64,000 bases of DNA, from the NCBI GenBank assembly GCA_037447655.1, contig JBBHKE010002393.1, forward strand, positions 269,578 through 333,577, given 5' to 3'. Both the position numbers and the translations under genes were made by a program. This document shows, piece by piece, positions 52,900-63,078 of this stretch. This DNA comes from Zygnema cylindricum. Its lineage: Eukaryota > Streptophyta > Zygnematophyceae > Zygnematales > Zygnemataceae. Each line of letters begins with the position of its first letter. Positions within the stretch are counted from its first letter, which is position 1. A model generated the notes under the pieces. It did no database searches. It was not told the origin of the DNA and saw only the letters and a program-made list of their open reading frames with translations.

Positions 52900-54000
52900 A
52901 GAAATGTGCTTACGGTGGATAGAAAGGTGAAGCAGGCTGGATTATAGATTCAAGTGCCTCCATGCACATGTGTAAGGAAAAGCACCTGTTCACTAAGAAA
53001 AGAAAAATTCCCACCGTAGAGATAGAGTAGGGGGATGGGAGGATAGTCACAACTACTCTTGTTGGATCGGTAGATCTTAAAGTGTTAGTAGAAGGAAAGA
53101 CATCTATAGTAACATTCTCCGATGTATTAATTATTCCGGAGCTGAAAAAAAACCTCATCTCTACATCTGTATTAGATGATAAGGGTTTTTTACTAGCACT
53201 AGGGAAAAAGTCTTTACTGCTAGTTTTGAGGAAGAAGTCTATTTCATTGCTGAGAAAGGTAGCCAATGGATGTTTAGGCTGATTTTAAGTAATGAAACAA
53301 AGAAACTTTATTATGTTGGTGTTCATGATATATGTTGTGGCATAAGAGGCTTGGGCATGTTAATCTAGAAAAGTTAAGAGAGATGAAAAAGATGGGAGTA
53401 GTGGAAGGGTTTCAGTTTAGTGAGAGTGATAATATAAGTGATTGTAGTGGATGTGCTCAAGGTAAAGCACACAAATTACCCTTTCCCAAAACAACCACCT
53501 ATAAGGGAGAAAAAAATCTAGATTTAGTACACACAAATATTTGGGGACCGGCTAAAGTGCCCTCATTGGGGGGGAAGAGATTTATCATGACAATCACTGA
53601 TGATTAGTCTCGGTATTCCAAGCTGTATTTTTTGAAAAACAAGTCAAAAGCTCAGGATTGTTTTAGACAATATAAAGCATGGAGCGAAAAACTCCATGAA
53701 ACTATAATCAAGAGAGTAAGGAGTGATAATGGTGGAGAGTATACTTCTAACCAGTATGAGGATTATCTAAGGGAAGATGGAGTTCAACACCAAAAGACAT
53801 TTCCAGAAAACCCGGAACAGAATGGGGTAGCTGAACGATTAAATAGGACACTAAGTGATAGTGCTAGATGTATGTTGTTGGATAAGAAGATAGGAAAACG
53901 GTTTTGGGCAGAAGCAATGAACTCTGCTAATTACCTCAAAAATAGAGTTCTTACCTCAGCTATAAAAGATCAAACACCTTATGAGAGATGGACTGGTTGA
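52900..54000 (+). pseudogene. pol: COP-G protease and integrase
   Basis: Protease near 52930-52990 reads GWIIDSSASMHMCKEKHLF, with DSSA in place of DSGA. Pre-integrase: LWHKRLGHVNLEKLREMKK near 53335, CSGCAQGKAHKLPFP. Integrase core: DLVHTNIWGPAKVPS, where the first catalytic Asp is Asn; a stop near 53607 (DD then stop); VRSDNGGEYTSNQY and QNGVAERLNRTLSD with D and E intact. The replaced Asp alone should abolish strand transfer. Confidence 0.88.
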
Positions 54001-55669
54001 AAACCATACATATCTCACTTAAAGGTTTTCGGCAAACAAGTATTCAGTCTAGATACAGATCGGTCTAATTGGAAGCTAGTTCCTAAAGGAAAACCGGGAT
54101 ACCTATTAGGATATGATGAGGATGTTAAAGGATATAGAGTTTATGATCTAAAAAGGGAAGATATAATCATATTAAAGCATATAGTAGTTATGGATGAAGG
54201 AAAGTCCGTGGATCCCTTCAAGTATACAAAGTCAGTAAAAATCAGATTTGAGTCACAAAATTCCGATGACTTTGAGATTCCTAACTATCAAGGTTTTAAA
54301 AAAGATGACATTCTTGCAGGTACAAATCAGACCGGAAAGGACTCCGTCGTGGAAACTCCATTGAAAACTCTACCAGAAGTGGAAGACGTGGTGGAAATTA
54401 ATTCGGAATCGAAGGACAGGGGAGAAGCCGAGATTGTTCGAAAGAACCCACGTAAACCATTTATTCCGGCCACAAATTTTGAGGCGGGAAAGAGAAGTAG
54501 CAAAAGATTGCAAGAAAAACAGGTTAATAACAAGGTAACAAAACTATCTCATCAAGATGAACCTCAAACTTATGGAGAGGCGATGACTTGTCCAAAAAAG
54601 AACCGGTGGAAGACAGCCATCAATGAGGAGATGGCCTCAATTATGGCAGCCGATACTTGGGAGCTGGTGGATAGTTCACCTAACCGAAAACCAATCGGTT
54701 GTAAGTGGGTTTTCAAATTAAAACTGAACCCAGATAACACCATTGAGCGTTACAAAGCCCGATTAGTGACAAAAGGATTTACACAGAAAAAAAGGAATCG
54801 AATACGAGGAAACCTTTGCTCGGTGGTCAGATTTCCCTCCGTCCGCATACTTTTCAGTCTGGCAGCAACGGAAGACATGGAGGTGCACCAGATGGACATC
54901 AAGACAACCTTTTTGCATGGAGAATTGGAAGAGGAGATTTTCATTCGACAACGCGAAGGATTTGTGGAGGAAAGAGAGGAGAGTAAGGTATGCCGGCTGA
55001 TTAAATCTCTTTGTGGTTTGAAACAGGCGCCTCGACAATGGAATAAGAAGTTTGATGAGTTTTTTACCGGTCTGAGATATATCCGGATCAGATCAGATCA
55101 CTCAATCTATGTTTTTGAAGATGAAGAAGGTGTTTTATTTATTGCAATTTATGTTGATGATTTGCTTGATTTAAGTAAATCAATGGAAAATTTTAATAAA
55201 CTGAAAATTGATCTTAATGGGAGATTTTAAATGAAGGATATATGGGAAGCAAAATATATTTTTAGAATTCAAGTAGAAAGAGACTGAGAAAGAAAAATTA
55301 TAAGATTGACTCAAAAGGAAGCAATAGGGAACATGCTGGAAAATTTTCAAATGGATAAAGCTAATATGCGTACAAATCCAATGGAGTTAAAGAAGGGAAG
55401 TGAGGGGAGTGAGGAAGAGGGAGTCATAGTCTTAGACAAGGAATTAAGTACTGAAGAACAGAAGTTCATGCAAACTATTCCTTACAGGCAAGTAGTGGAA
55501 GGTCTAATCAATTTTATGAATTCTACCCGGCCGGATTTAGTTGCAGCTATAGAAGTGTTGAGTATAAGTTTAAATGCTCCCACTAATAAGGATTAGGAGG
55601 CAACCAACAAAGTCCTTAGATATTTGATAGGAACTAGAATCTATGGTTGCATTTCGGTGGGGAGAATAC
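54001..55669 (+). pseudogene. pol: COP-G reverse transcriptase and partial RNase H
   Basis: After a stop at 54000, the integrase tail (YLLGYDEDVKGYRVYDL) leads into a 346-codon open frame (54190-55230). It holds the IN-RT linker (RSSKRLQEKQVNNKVTKLS), the RT start MASIMAADTWELVDSSPNRKPIGCKW, QMDIKTTFLHGELEEEIF, and the catalytic YVDDLLDLSKS near 55153. RT ends ...IRLTQKEAIGNMLENF; RNase H begins VVEGLINFMNSTRPDLVAAIEVLS and is cut off by COP-H at 55669. Confidence 0.9.
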
Positions 55670-56446
55670 TGTTGAAATCACTGGATTTAGGGTAGATATT
55701 TTCTAGGTCTTAATTAGTTAAACAAGCTAAAAAGAAAACACAGGCAATCTACCTCCACCATCTCTCTCTAGCCTTTATAATTGTTGAAGTCACTAAAAGA
55801 GAGAGAGGGCGGTGGAGCCATGGCTGCCTTAACTCCATAGGCAAGGCTAAAGAGTGACCTAAGTCACTCTCTACCAAAAAGGTTGAGTCTGGTAGGAGTC
55901 GAACCTCCGAGCGATAGGGCGAGGCGTAGCCGTCAACCCTTACCAGTCTGTCGTAGAAGTCCGTTAGGATACATAGCGTGTGATTGCTATTTAAACAGTA
56001 TCTAAGGCATTTATCCGATTAACGACATTACTATTAGCAGACATAGAAACTAGTTAGGTTTTTATAGTACTCACGAAACAAATGTAGTGGACATTTGTTT
56101 TGAACGGCGAGCATTAAAAGCCGGTTTGGATCGGACGGCCCGGATCATCGCCGAGGTCTCGGAATGGCCGCCTTGGCGGTTTTTGGACGTGACATGACCT
56201 GATAACACGTGGCAAGATATCATTGGGAAGCGGGAATCCCAGAGAGCATGATAACGAGTTCGAAAGAGACAAGCGTTCACTCCATAGCCTTATCGTACAC
56301 AGGCCGTATAGAAAGTACATCGGCTCTAGTACCTTTCTGTATTGTACAATCTTATGATTGGTTCGTACATCAGTAGATATGGGTTATGAGAGGGGCTGAA
56401 GACTTAGTGAATTGAGGAGGTAGCCGCCTCTCTCCCAACATGGTTG

Positions 56447-56454
56447 TATAAATA
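56447..56454 (+). promoter_or_regulatory. Probable TATA box in COP-H 5' LTR
   Basis: TATAAATA following CAACATGGTTG, in the same relative place as the COP-E TATA box. In the 3' LTR the site reads TGTAAATATA, so it is degraded there. Confidence 0.5.
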
Positions 56455-56618
56455 TTGGCATCTTTGCCACTTGATAATTAATCGCCTGGTTGGGCGTTTT
56501 CAGTGATTTTTTTTGCTGTGGACTCAAGGGAGTCCAGACTACACAAGGTTGCAGCCACGTTATCTATTTGTGTGCTTGGGTGGCAGTTGTTGTAGTTGAA
56601 AGTGGGTTAGTGAAAAAC

Positions 56619-58178
56619 TGTTGTTTTGGAAGATTAAGTTTCGTACGTGCGTGGGCATGTTTGCGTGCGTATGTATTTACCTGATATACTGTGGAGGTTC
56701 CAAAGGATTTGCGGATTGTGGAATTAAATGTACGAGTAAAATTAATGGAGTAATTGAGTGGCGCGAAAGGTGAGAGGAAATGGACGGCTGATCGCGAAGC
56801 GATCCGACGTGAGATAATCGACGTAGATGAAATGGTACGTCGCACGTAAAGAACATAATGCGATAGGTAGGATATATGGAAAATGACGCCGCTGGTACAT
56901 AGAATCTTTTTGGGGACAAGTGTACTTATTTTTGGCAGGCGCATTAATGACGAGGAACAAAATTGCGGTACGGACAAGTTCGGATGGTTTGACGGGGTTT
57001 CGACAAGTGGATTTTTATGACCACGCGGCGCAACATCAATGGTGCCGAATAAGAGTCACAAACGGCGGACAAAGGCACTCGCTATTTATCAAGAGTATGG
57101 ACGCAAAATCGCGTCAATCACACGATAATTAAGTTTGGACGTTCCGGATTGTTTAACAAAATTTGAGGAGTTTCGTTGAGTGACTCAGCATGAGTCACCA
57201 TACGATTTTGTAAGATTTTGTTTACCTGTTAATATTTGGAAGGTACGGTTTAATTTTGGCAAGGTGTTCGTGGTACACGTGGAGGGTGGAAGGCGTCCGC
57301 CAATATTCTCAAGAGATCACATTGTTTGATGACGTGTTATTAAGTGGACCGTACTTTTGTGATGTCGGTTCACTACGTGTTTTTGACTACAAGTGACTAA
57401 GCAAGTAGTCACTTAGCGGCCGGATTTTGCGGACGCGTCGGTGTACATATTTGAAGAAACATTTTCTTGTCTTATGTGTATTAATAAATTATAGTTGATT
57501 ATGGTATTTATATTTATGTGGTCAATTAGGGTTTCGCCAGTTTAATTTATGTGTATGTAGTGTCGTACTTGCAGACAAGTGTACTCTTATGATTGGTCGA
57601 CTCTCAAGTGTACACTTACAGTTAGGATTATTTGTCGTAGTAGGTTATTGTGGTTAAATAATATTTAGTGGAAGTTACGCTGGTTGTTTTGAAATGTAGT
57701 GGTTTGTTGACAGCTCAGAAGTGTATATTTAGTTATGAGCTTTGTTAGGAAGATCAGCAATGCTTGTTAAGAAAAGTGGGGACCAAAGATGTAGTTTTTT
57801 AGGGTTGTCGATTAGGTCATGCACTTTGAGTGATATATTGACTATTTGATTTTACTTTGATTATGCATTTGTTTATGTGTGATGCATTCATGTGTTATTA
57901 TTTATATATATTTTATATCTATATTTGTTTGTTTGTTATGCATTGTTAATGCATTTGTCCTAGGGCTTGTTTATGTTGATTATTCCATCAAACCTTAGTT
58001 GTTGTCATAGGGTTTATTTATGTTGATTATTCCATAAAACCCTAAATGTTGTTTGTTGCGTCTGTGTACGCAAATACAGGATGCATTTCATATGATTGTT
58101 CGTCAACCTATTTTTGCTTAGCTTCTTGCATGATAGTTTGGGTTGCTTTTGCGGTCTGTTTTAGACCAAAGAACAACA
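56619..58178 (+). mobile_element. Solo LTR nested in COP-H LTR, TSD AAAAC
   Basis: TGTTGTTTTGGAAGATTAAG ... GACCAAAGAACAACA, 1560 bp, between two exact copies of AAAAC (56614-56618 and 58179-58183). The TGTTG/CAACA ends are those of the COP-A/B/C group, but the body does not resemble their LTRs apart from the first 25 bp, so this is another family or an LTR carrying extra sequence. A 70-codon frame (56920-57132) has no recognisable domain. Confidence 0.9.
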
Positions 58179-58213
58179 AAAACTACCTAGAGGCTTTTTC
58201 AATTTTGGTCCAA

Positions 58214-59340
58214 ATGGGGGACTCAGAATTGCAGGTTATGGGCTCACCCTCTAGGGTGCCTATATTCAACAGATCTGGTTTCATTTAATGAAATCCATGA
58301 TAACAAGGGCATTATGTGAAAAACGATTGTGAGGTATTGTTAGTGGACAAGTGAAACGTCCATCTCAGGGAACCCCACCAGGGTTTGGAGGAGTGAGGTT
58401 TTCTGTAGAAGATCTGCTCCAACGGAGGAGATAGATGATGGGGACACCTGTGTGTCCAAAAATGGGAAAGGAAAGGAGACACCTCTTACTCCTATTGCCA
58501 CGGCACCCCGGGCGGTGGCCGTGAAGACCGAGGAAAACGATATTCAGATGTGGGAGCATACGAACATGAATGCCAGGCATTTCATTCTCAGGCACCACAC
58601 CCAAGCTTTGATAACCTTTCATCTTCACATCTTCAAGGCCGAGGAGTTATGGATGACTCTACTTGAGATCTATAGAGTTGGTACTATATAGGAGCTCTAG
58701 CTGGCTGAGCAAAGGCTGAAGAGTTATACTTACAAAGGAGGGAAGATGTTAGACTACTGCAATAATCTCTCCTGTCTTTACATAGAGATGGAAAGTGTCG
58801 GATGGAGTGGCACTATGTAGATGAAAGATAATACCCTCATCATGAAAGTGCCTAAAGAGTATGAAAACATAGTTTACCGAGTGCAAGAAATGGATGTCAG
58901 TTCTTGGAAATGGAACACCGTGGTCCGAATGATACTTGTGCAAGAAAACACTATTGAGATCCGGAGAGGAGGAAAAAGCGTTCAAGCTCTAGCTGCCAGA
59001 GCGCACCGGTGGAGGAAGGACCCGAAGAAGCCGTACAACAAATTCAAAGGGGAAAAGGACCAATGTGGAAAACAAAGGGCTCCAAAGAGTCTTTGCCATT
59101 TTTGCAAAAAGCCGAACACTTCAAAGCTGATTGCATCAAGCTATCAGAGATGAGGCTTCAAGAAAACCGTGGAGGAGGTTCTTCTAGAGGGAAGAAGAAA
59201 GCACTTATGGTAACACGAGTGAAAGGAAAGACCGAGGAGGACGAGTCATCTGAGGAAGAGGATGGGGAGCTTATCCTCGACGAAAATTTGGAGGAGAAAG
59301 AGATCCCTCGAAAACAGAAGTGTGCTATTGGAGCCATTCG
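58214..59340 (+). pseudogene. gag: COP-H gag
   Basis: MGDSELQVMGSPSRVPIFNRSGFI begins in the LTR and crosses the PBS (GGTTATGGGCTCACC, 58234-58248), then stops near 58286. Later frames carry NDIQMWEHTNMNARHFIL, VPKEYENIVYRVQEMDVSSW and a nucleocapsid knuckle broken by a frameshift (CHFCKKP in one frame; EHFKADC in the next, near 59090-59130). Acidic tail EEDESSEEEDGELILDENLEE, as in COP-E and COP-G. Confidence 0.86.
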
Positions 59341-60499
59341 GGAATCTCTAGAGGAGGGATGGATCATCGACTCAGGTGCATTCATGCATATGTGTCGTGA
59401 CAAGCACCTCTTCACTAAGCTAAGAAAGATCCCCATTGTAGAAATAAAGTATGGAGGTGGGAGAGAAGTTACCACAGATCTAGTGGGCTCGGTAGATCTG
59501 AAAGTCTTAGTAAAGGGTAAGACTTCAATTCTCACCTTCTCAGATGTGCTTTACATTCCGCAGCTGAGTTAAAATCTTGTGTCTACTTCTGTATTAGATG
59601 ATAAGGATTTTGATTCCTTCACTTGAAAGGGAGTCTTTACAACTAAGTATGGAGATGTAGTCTACTTCACAGCAGATAAGTGTAGCCAAGGAATGTTTAG
59701 GTTTAACCTAAGTAATGAAAAGAAGAGTGATTACTATGGTGGTGTCCCAAGCTTGATGATCTGGCATAAACGTTTGGGACATGTGCATTTTGATAGGCTG
59801 AGGGAAATGAAGAAGCTGGGGGAAGTAGAAGGCATTCAGTTTGGGGACAATGAAATGATGGATGATTTTATTGGCTGTACCCAAGATAAGGCTCACATAC
59901 TCCCCTTTCCCAAAACTGCCAGATAAAAAGGTGATAAAGGATTAGACCTGGTCCACACAGATATCTGAAGACCAGCATCAGTACCCTTGGTTGGGGGAAA
60001 GAGGTATATGCTGACAATTACTGATGATTGCTCCAGATATTCTAGAGTCTATTTCCTAAAAATAAAGTCTGAAACACCAAAATACTTTAAAGAATACAAA
60101 GCCTGGAGTGAGAAGTTGCACAGAACCCCGATTGAGAGAATAAGAAGTGATAATGGGGGAAAGTACACCTCTAACCAGTTTGAGGAATATTGAGAGATGA
60201 GGGAGTTCAACATCAGAAATCTGTACCGAATAATCTAGAACAGAATGGGGTAGCTAAGAGGTTAAACCGAACTTTGGGCGATAGTGTGTGTAGTATGTTG
60301 GCAGATAAGAAAATAGGAAGAAGATTTTGGGCAGAAGCCAAGAACTGTGCTAACTACATTAAGAATAGAGTCCTCACTACACCCATTAAAGGAATGACAC
60401 CTTATGAGAGATGGGATGGAAGGAAACCAAATATTTCTCACTTGAAAGTATTCAGTAGTCAAGTTTACTGTCTTGACACAGACAAGAAGAACTGGAAAC
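59341..60499 (+). pseudogene. pol: COP-H protease and integrase
   Basis: Protease: GWIIDSGAFMHMCRDKHLF near 59360. Pre-integrase: IWHKRLGHVHFDRLREMKK near 59760 and IGCTQDKAHILPFPK (first zinc Cys lost). Integrase: LDLVHTDI near 59945 with the catalytic Asp, then a stop; IRSDNGGKYTSNQFEEY then a stop at 60192; NGVAKRLNRTLGD, where the catalytic Glu reads Lys; continues FWAEAKNCANYIKNR, ISHLKVFSSQVYCLD and NWKL, where MITE-7 interrupts. Confidence 0.88.
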
Positions 60500-60501
60500 T
60501 A

Positions 60502-60990
60502 CACCGTGAATCGCTATTAGTGTAATAAAAAATATAGCGTAAAGAAACAATTAGCGTACTTTACGGTAAATTGTGTTTTTTCGGGTACACCATGATACTA
60601 ATTTATCATGTACTCTAATTTGTAAACTGCTTTGTAAAAATTTTCAGCACATAATATGTCCACACTAGAACATGTAGATGTACGAAATTGTTCAAATCGT
60701 ACGCCGTCGCGTTTTTTTGACATCTGCGTATGCCGGAAAATATTTACGCAATTATATATTATTATATTTTCTGTACTTTTAAATTTAAAAAGGTACAGAA
60801 TAGTACAGATCTGGCATTCCGTACACCACACTATTTAAAAGGACACTAAATTACAGTTATGAGCCGTATTGAGCGGGGTACCTCAAATAACGTGCAAAAA
60901 CATTTAGCGTACTTTATTCTATTTGAGAATTTGCCCCAAAAAAAGGGGTACCCCAATTAGCGTCATGTACGCTAATAGCGATTCACGGTG
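60502..60990. mobile_element. MITE-7 in COP-H pol, TA duplication
   Basis: 489 bp. Perfect 19-bp terminal inverted repeats CACCGTGAATCGCTATTAG (22 of 23 when extended), flanked by TA at 60500-60501 and 60991-60992. Deleting the element and one TA joins NWKL to DAKGKPGY in frame, matching NWKLVPKGKPGY in COP-G, so element and duplication are defined to the base. No transposase frame. Interior shares the GGTACAG and CCGTACACCACACTATT blocks with MITE-1 and MITE-2. Confidence 0.95.
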
Positions 60991-60992
60991 TA

Positions 60993-62260
60993 GATGCTAA
61001 AGGGAAACCGGGATATTTTGTGGGATATGATGAGGATGTCAAAGGATATAGAGTTTATAACTTAGTTAAACAGGATATCATTCTGGTAAAGCATCTAGTT
61101 GTCATGGATGAAGACAAGTCTTTTGATCCCTTCAAATATACTAAGAAAATCATAATCAGGTTTAAATCCGAGAGTGAGGAGGACTTAGATCTTTCCAAAA
61201 GGGAAACAAGTCAAAACATGATTGCAGATTCAGGGATGATCAAAGATGTGGGAGATATACCGAAATCTCCTCATACTTCTACACACTTTGAGGAGAAAGA
61301 CGAAGAGGAGTCAGAACCGATTTTTATGGATAGGAGAGCTGATGAGACAGTGCGGAGGAATCAAAGACTTCCCTCCATTCTAGCGTTGAACTTTGAGGGA
61401 GGACAGAGAAGCAGCAAAAGACTTCAAGAAAAACAGGCTGCTCACAAGGTAACAAAGTTTTCTCATCCAGATGAGCCTCAATCATACTCGGAGGCAATGG
61501 ACATTCTAGAGAAGGAGAGATGAGTTAGAGCCATAAATGATGAAATGGCTTCAATCATGGATGCAAATACTTGGGAGGTTGTGGACTGTCCACCAGACAA
61601 AAATTCTATTGGTTGCAAACGGGTATTTGAAGTGAAATTAAACCCAGATAATACCATCAAGAGATATAAGGCTCGGTTGGTAGCAAAGGGGTTCACTCAA
61701 AAAGAGGGGATAGATTATGAGGAGAGTTTAGCTCCGGTAGTCGATTTCCATCTGTAAGGTTTCTCCTTAGTCTAGCGGCAGCGGAAGACATGGAGATACA
61801 TCAGATGGACATTAAGACCGCCTTCCTCAACGGTGAACTGGAGGAGGAAATCTTCATGCGGCAACCAGACGGATTTGTAGAGGAAGGAGAGGAAAGTAAA
61901 GTCTGCAAACTTATAAAGTCATTATATGGACAAAAGCAGGCTCTTAGTCAATGGATTAAGAAACTAGATGAGTTTCTTACCAGTCTGGGGTAAATTCATA
62001 TCAGTTCTGACCATTCTATTTATATGTTTGAGGATGAGAATGGTGTGATTTTTATTGCAATTTATAGGGATGATTTGCTGGTATTGAGTAAGACTATGGA
62101 AAAGATAAATAAGTTAGAGAAAGATCTTAGAAGCAGATTTGACATGAAGGATTTAGGAAAGGCTAAATATATATATAGGAATTCAAATGGAAAGAGATAG
62201 GGGGAAGAGGATAATCAGACTTACTCAGAAAGAAGTTATAGGAAATATGCTTGAGTAATT
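60993..62260 (+). pseudogene. pol: COP-H integrase tail and reverse transcriptase
   Basis: FVGYDEDVKGYRVYNL follows the MITE. The linker frame 61020-61523 ends at a stop inside [49 protein letters not shown], a frameshift near 61755, QMDIKTAFLNGELEEEIF, a stop near 61992, and the catalytic box read as YRDDLLVLSKT near 62065 (YVDD in functional relatives). Frameshift again near 62175 (KYIYRNSNGKR). Not functional. Confidence 0.88.
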
Positions 62261-62264
62261 TCAG

Positions 62265-63065
62265 ATGGAAAAGGCAAACAGTTGTACCACTCCCATGGAC
62301 TTGAAGAAAGTAAGTGACGGGAGTGTAAAAGGAGGAGTGACAATACTAGATGATCAGATGAGTCCAAAAGAGAGACAGTTTATGAAATCTATTCCTTACA
62401 AACAGGTTGTAGGAAGTTTGATTTACTTTATGAATTGTACTAGACTGGACATAGCAACAGCAGTTGGAGTCCTAAGTAGGAGTCTTAATGATCCAAGGAA
62501 GAGAGACTGGGAGGCAGCTAAGAGAGTGATGAGATACCTGGTGGGAACTAGGGATTTATGGTTGCATTTGGGAGGGGAGAACACTGACATCACCACTTGG
62601 AGTGATGCGAGTTATGGGGATGCACCCATAAGAAGATGTACTTCTGGATATGTATTGTATGTGGGGGAGGGTGTTTGCTGTTGGAGCAGCAAGCAACAAA
62701 AGGTGGTTGCTCAATCCACTATGGAGGCTGAGAACATGGCCTCTTGTTCGGCTGTGAAAGAGCTGATGTGGGTCAAGTCTTTGTTGCAAGAACAATGGTA
62801 TATGAAGAAGGGAGTGCATGAAGTATTATGTGATAATCAAGCTGCAATTACAATTGCAACCAATCCAAAACATCATTTCAAGGCTAAGCATATGGATATA
62901 AGGCTAGGTTTTGTGAGGGAAAAGGTAGAAAATAAAATTGTGAATCAGGTGTATAGGGGTGATGGGGAAATGGTGGCTTATATGATGACAAAACCTGTGC
63001 CCTCTCCCAAGCTAAAGTACTGTAGAGAAAAATGTGGTTTAAAAGAGAAATTGAAATTAGACTAG
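62265..63065 (+). CDS. pol: COP-H RNase H and pol C-terminus, open
   Basis: 266-codon open frame: the RT-RNase H linker (GVTILDDQMSPKERQFM), SIPYKQVVGSLIYFMNCTRLDIATAVGVLS, RNase H with ITTWSDASYGDAPIRRCTSGY (first catalytic Asp in SDAS), QSTMEAENMASCSAVKELMWVKSLL (Glu) and EVLCDNQAAITIA (Asp), then HHFKAKHMDIRLGFVREK and the C-terminal SPKLKYCREKCGL. All three carboxylates expected for RNase H are visible. In an intact element this would be the end of a Gag-Pol polyprotein; here the ATG at 62265 is just the first in the open stretch. Confidence 0.88.
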   Translation: MEKANSCTTPMDLKKVSDGSVKGGVTILDDQMSPKERQFMKSIPYKQVVGSLIYFMNCTRLDIATAVGVLSRSLNDPRKRDWEAAKRVMRYLVGTRDLWLHLGGENTDITTWSDASYGDAPIRRCTSGYVLYVGEGVCCWSSKQQKVVAQSTMEAENMASCSAVKELMWVKSLLQEQWYMKKGVHEVLCDNQAAITIATNPKHHFKAKHMDIRLGFVREKVENKIVNQVYRGDGEMVAYMMTKPVPSPKLKYCREKCGLKEKLKLD

Positions 63066-63078
63066 AAAATAAGGGGAG
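63064..63078 (+). other. Polypurine tract of COP-H
   Basis: AGAAAATAAGGGGAG immediately before TGTTGATATCACTAG, identical to the tract of COP-E. Confidence 0.85.

Larger units (their letters stand above)
50778..55669 (+). mobile_element. COP-G: copia element truncated by COP-H
   Basis: LTR 50778-51824, PBS, gag, protease, integrase, RT and the first part of RNase H, ending where the COP-H LTR begins at 55670. Structure and sequence are close to COP-H and to the gag of COP-E. The 3' LTR would lie beyond COP-H, outside the window, if it still exists. Confidence 0.88.
55670..58233 (+). repeat. 5' LTR of COP-H, with insert
   Basis: TGTTGAAATCACTGG ... ACTCAGAATTGCA. The apparent 2564 bp shrinks to about 1 kb when the solo LTR 56619-58178 and one AAAAC are removed, in line with the 3' LTR and with COP-E/G. 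Contains the antisense B-box-like site (55895-55905), TATAAATA at 56447-56454, and the gag ATG at 58214. Confidence 0.9.

Noticed and set aside
55890-55960. A genuine tRNA gene in the COP-H LTR
   Set aside because: Only a T-arm-like segment with an acceptor-like tail is visible on the minus strand; I could not find a matching 5' acceptor strand or a convincing D-arm/anticodon arm, so it is reported only as tRNA-like.
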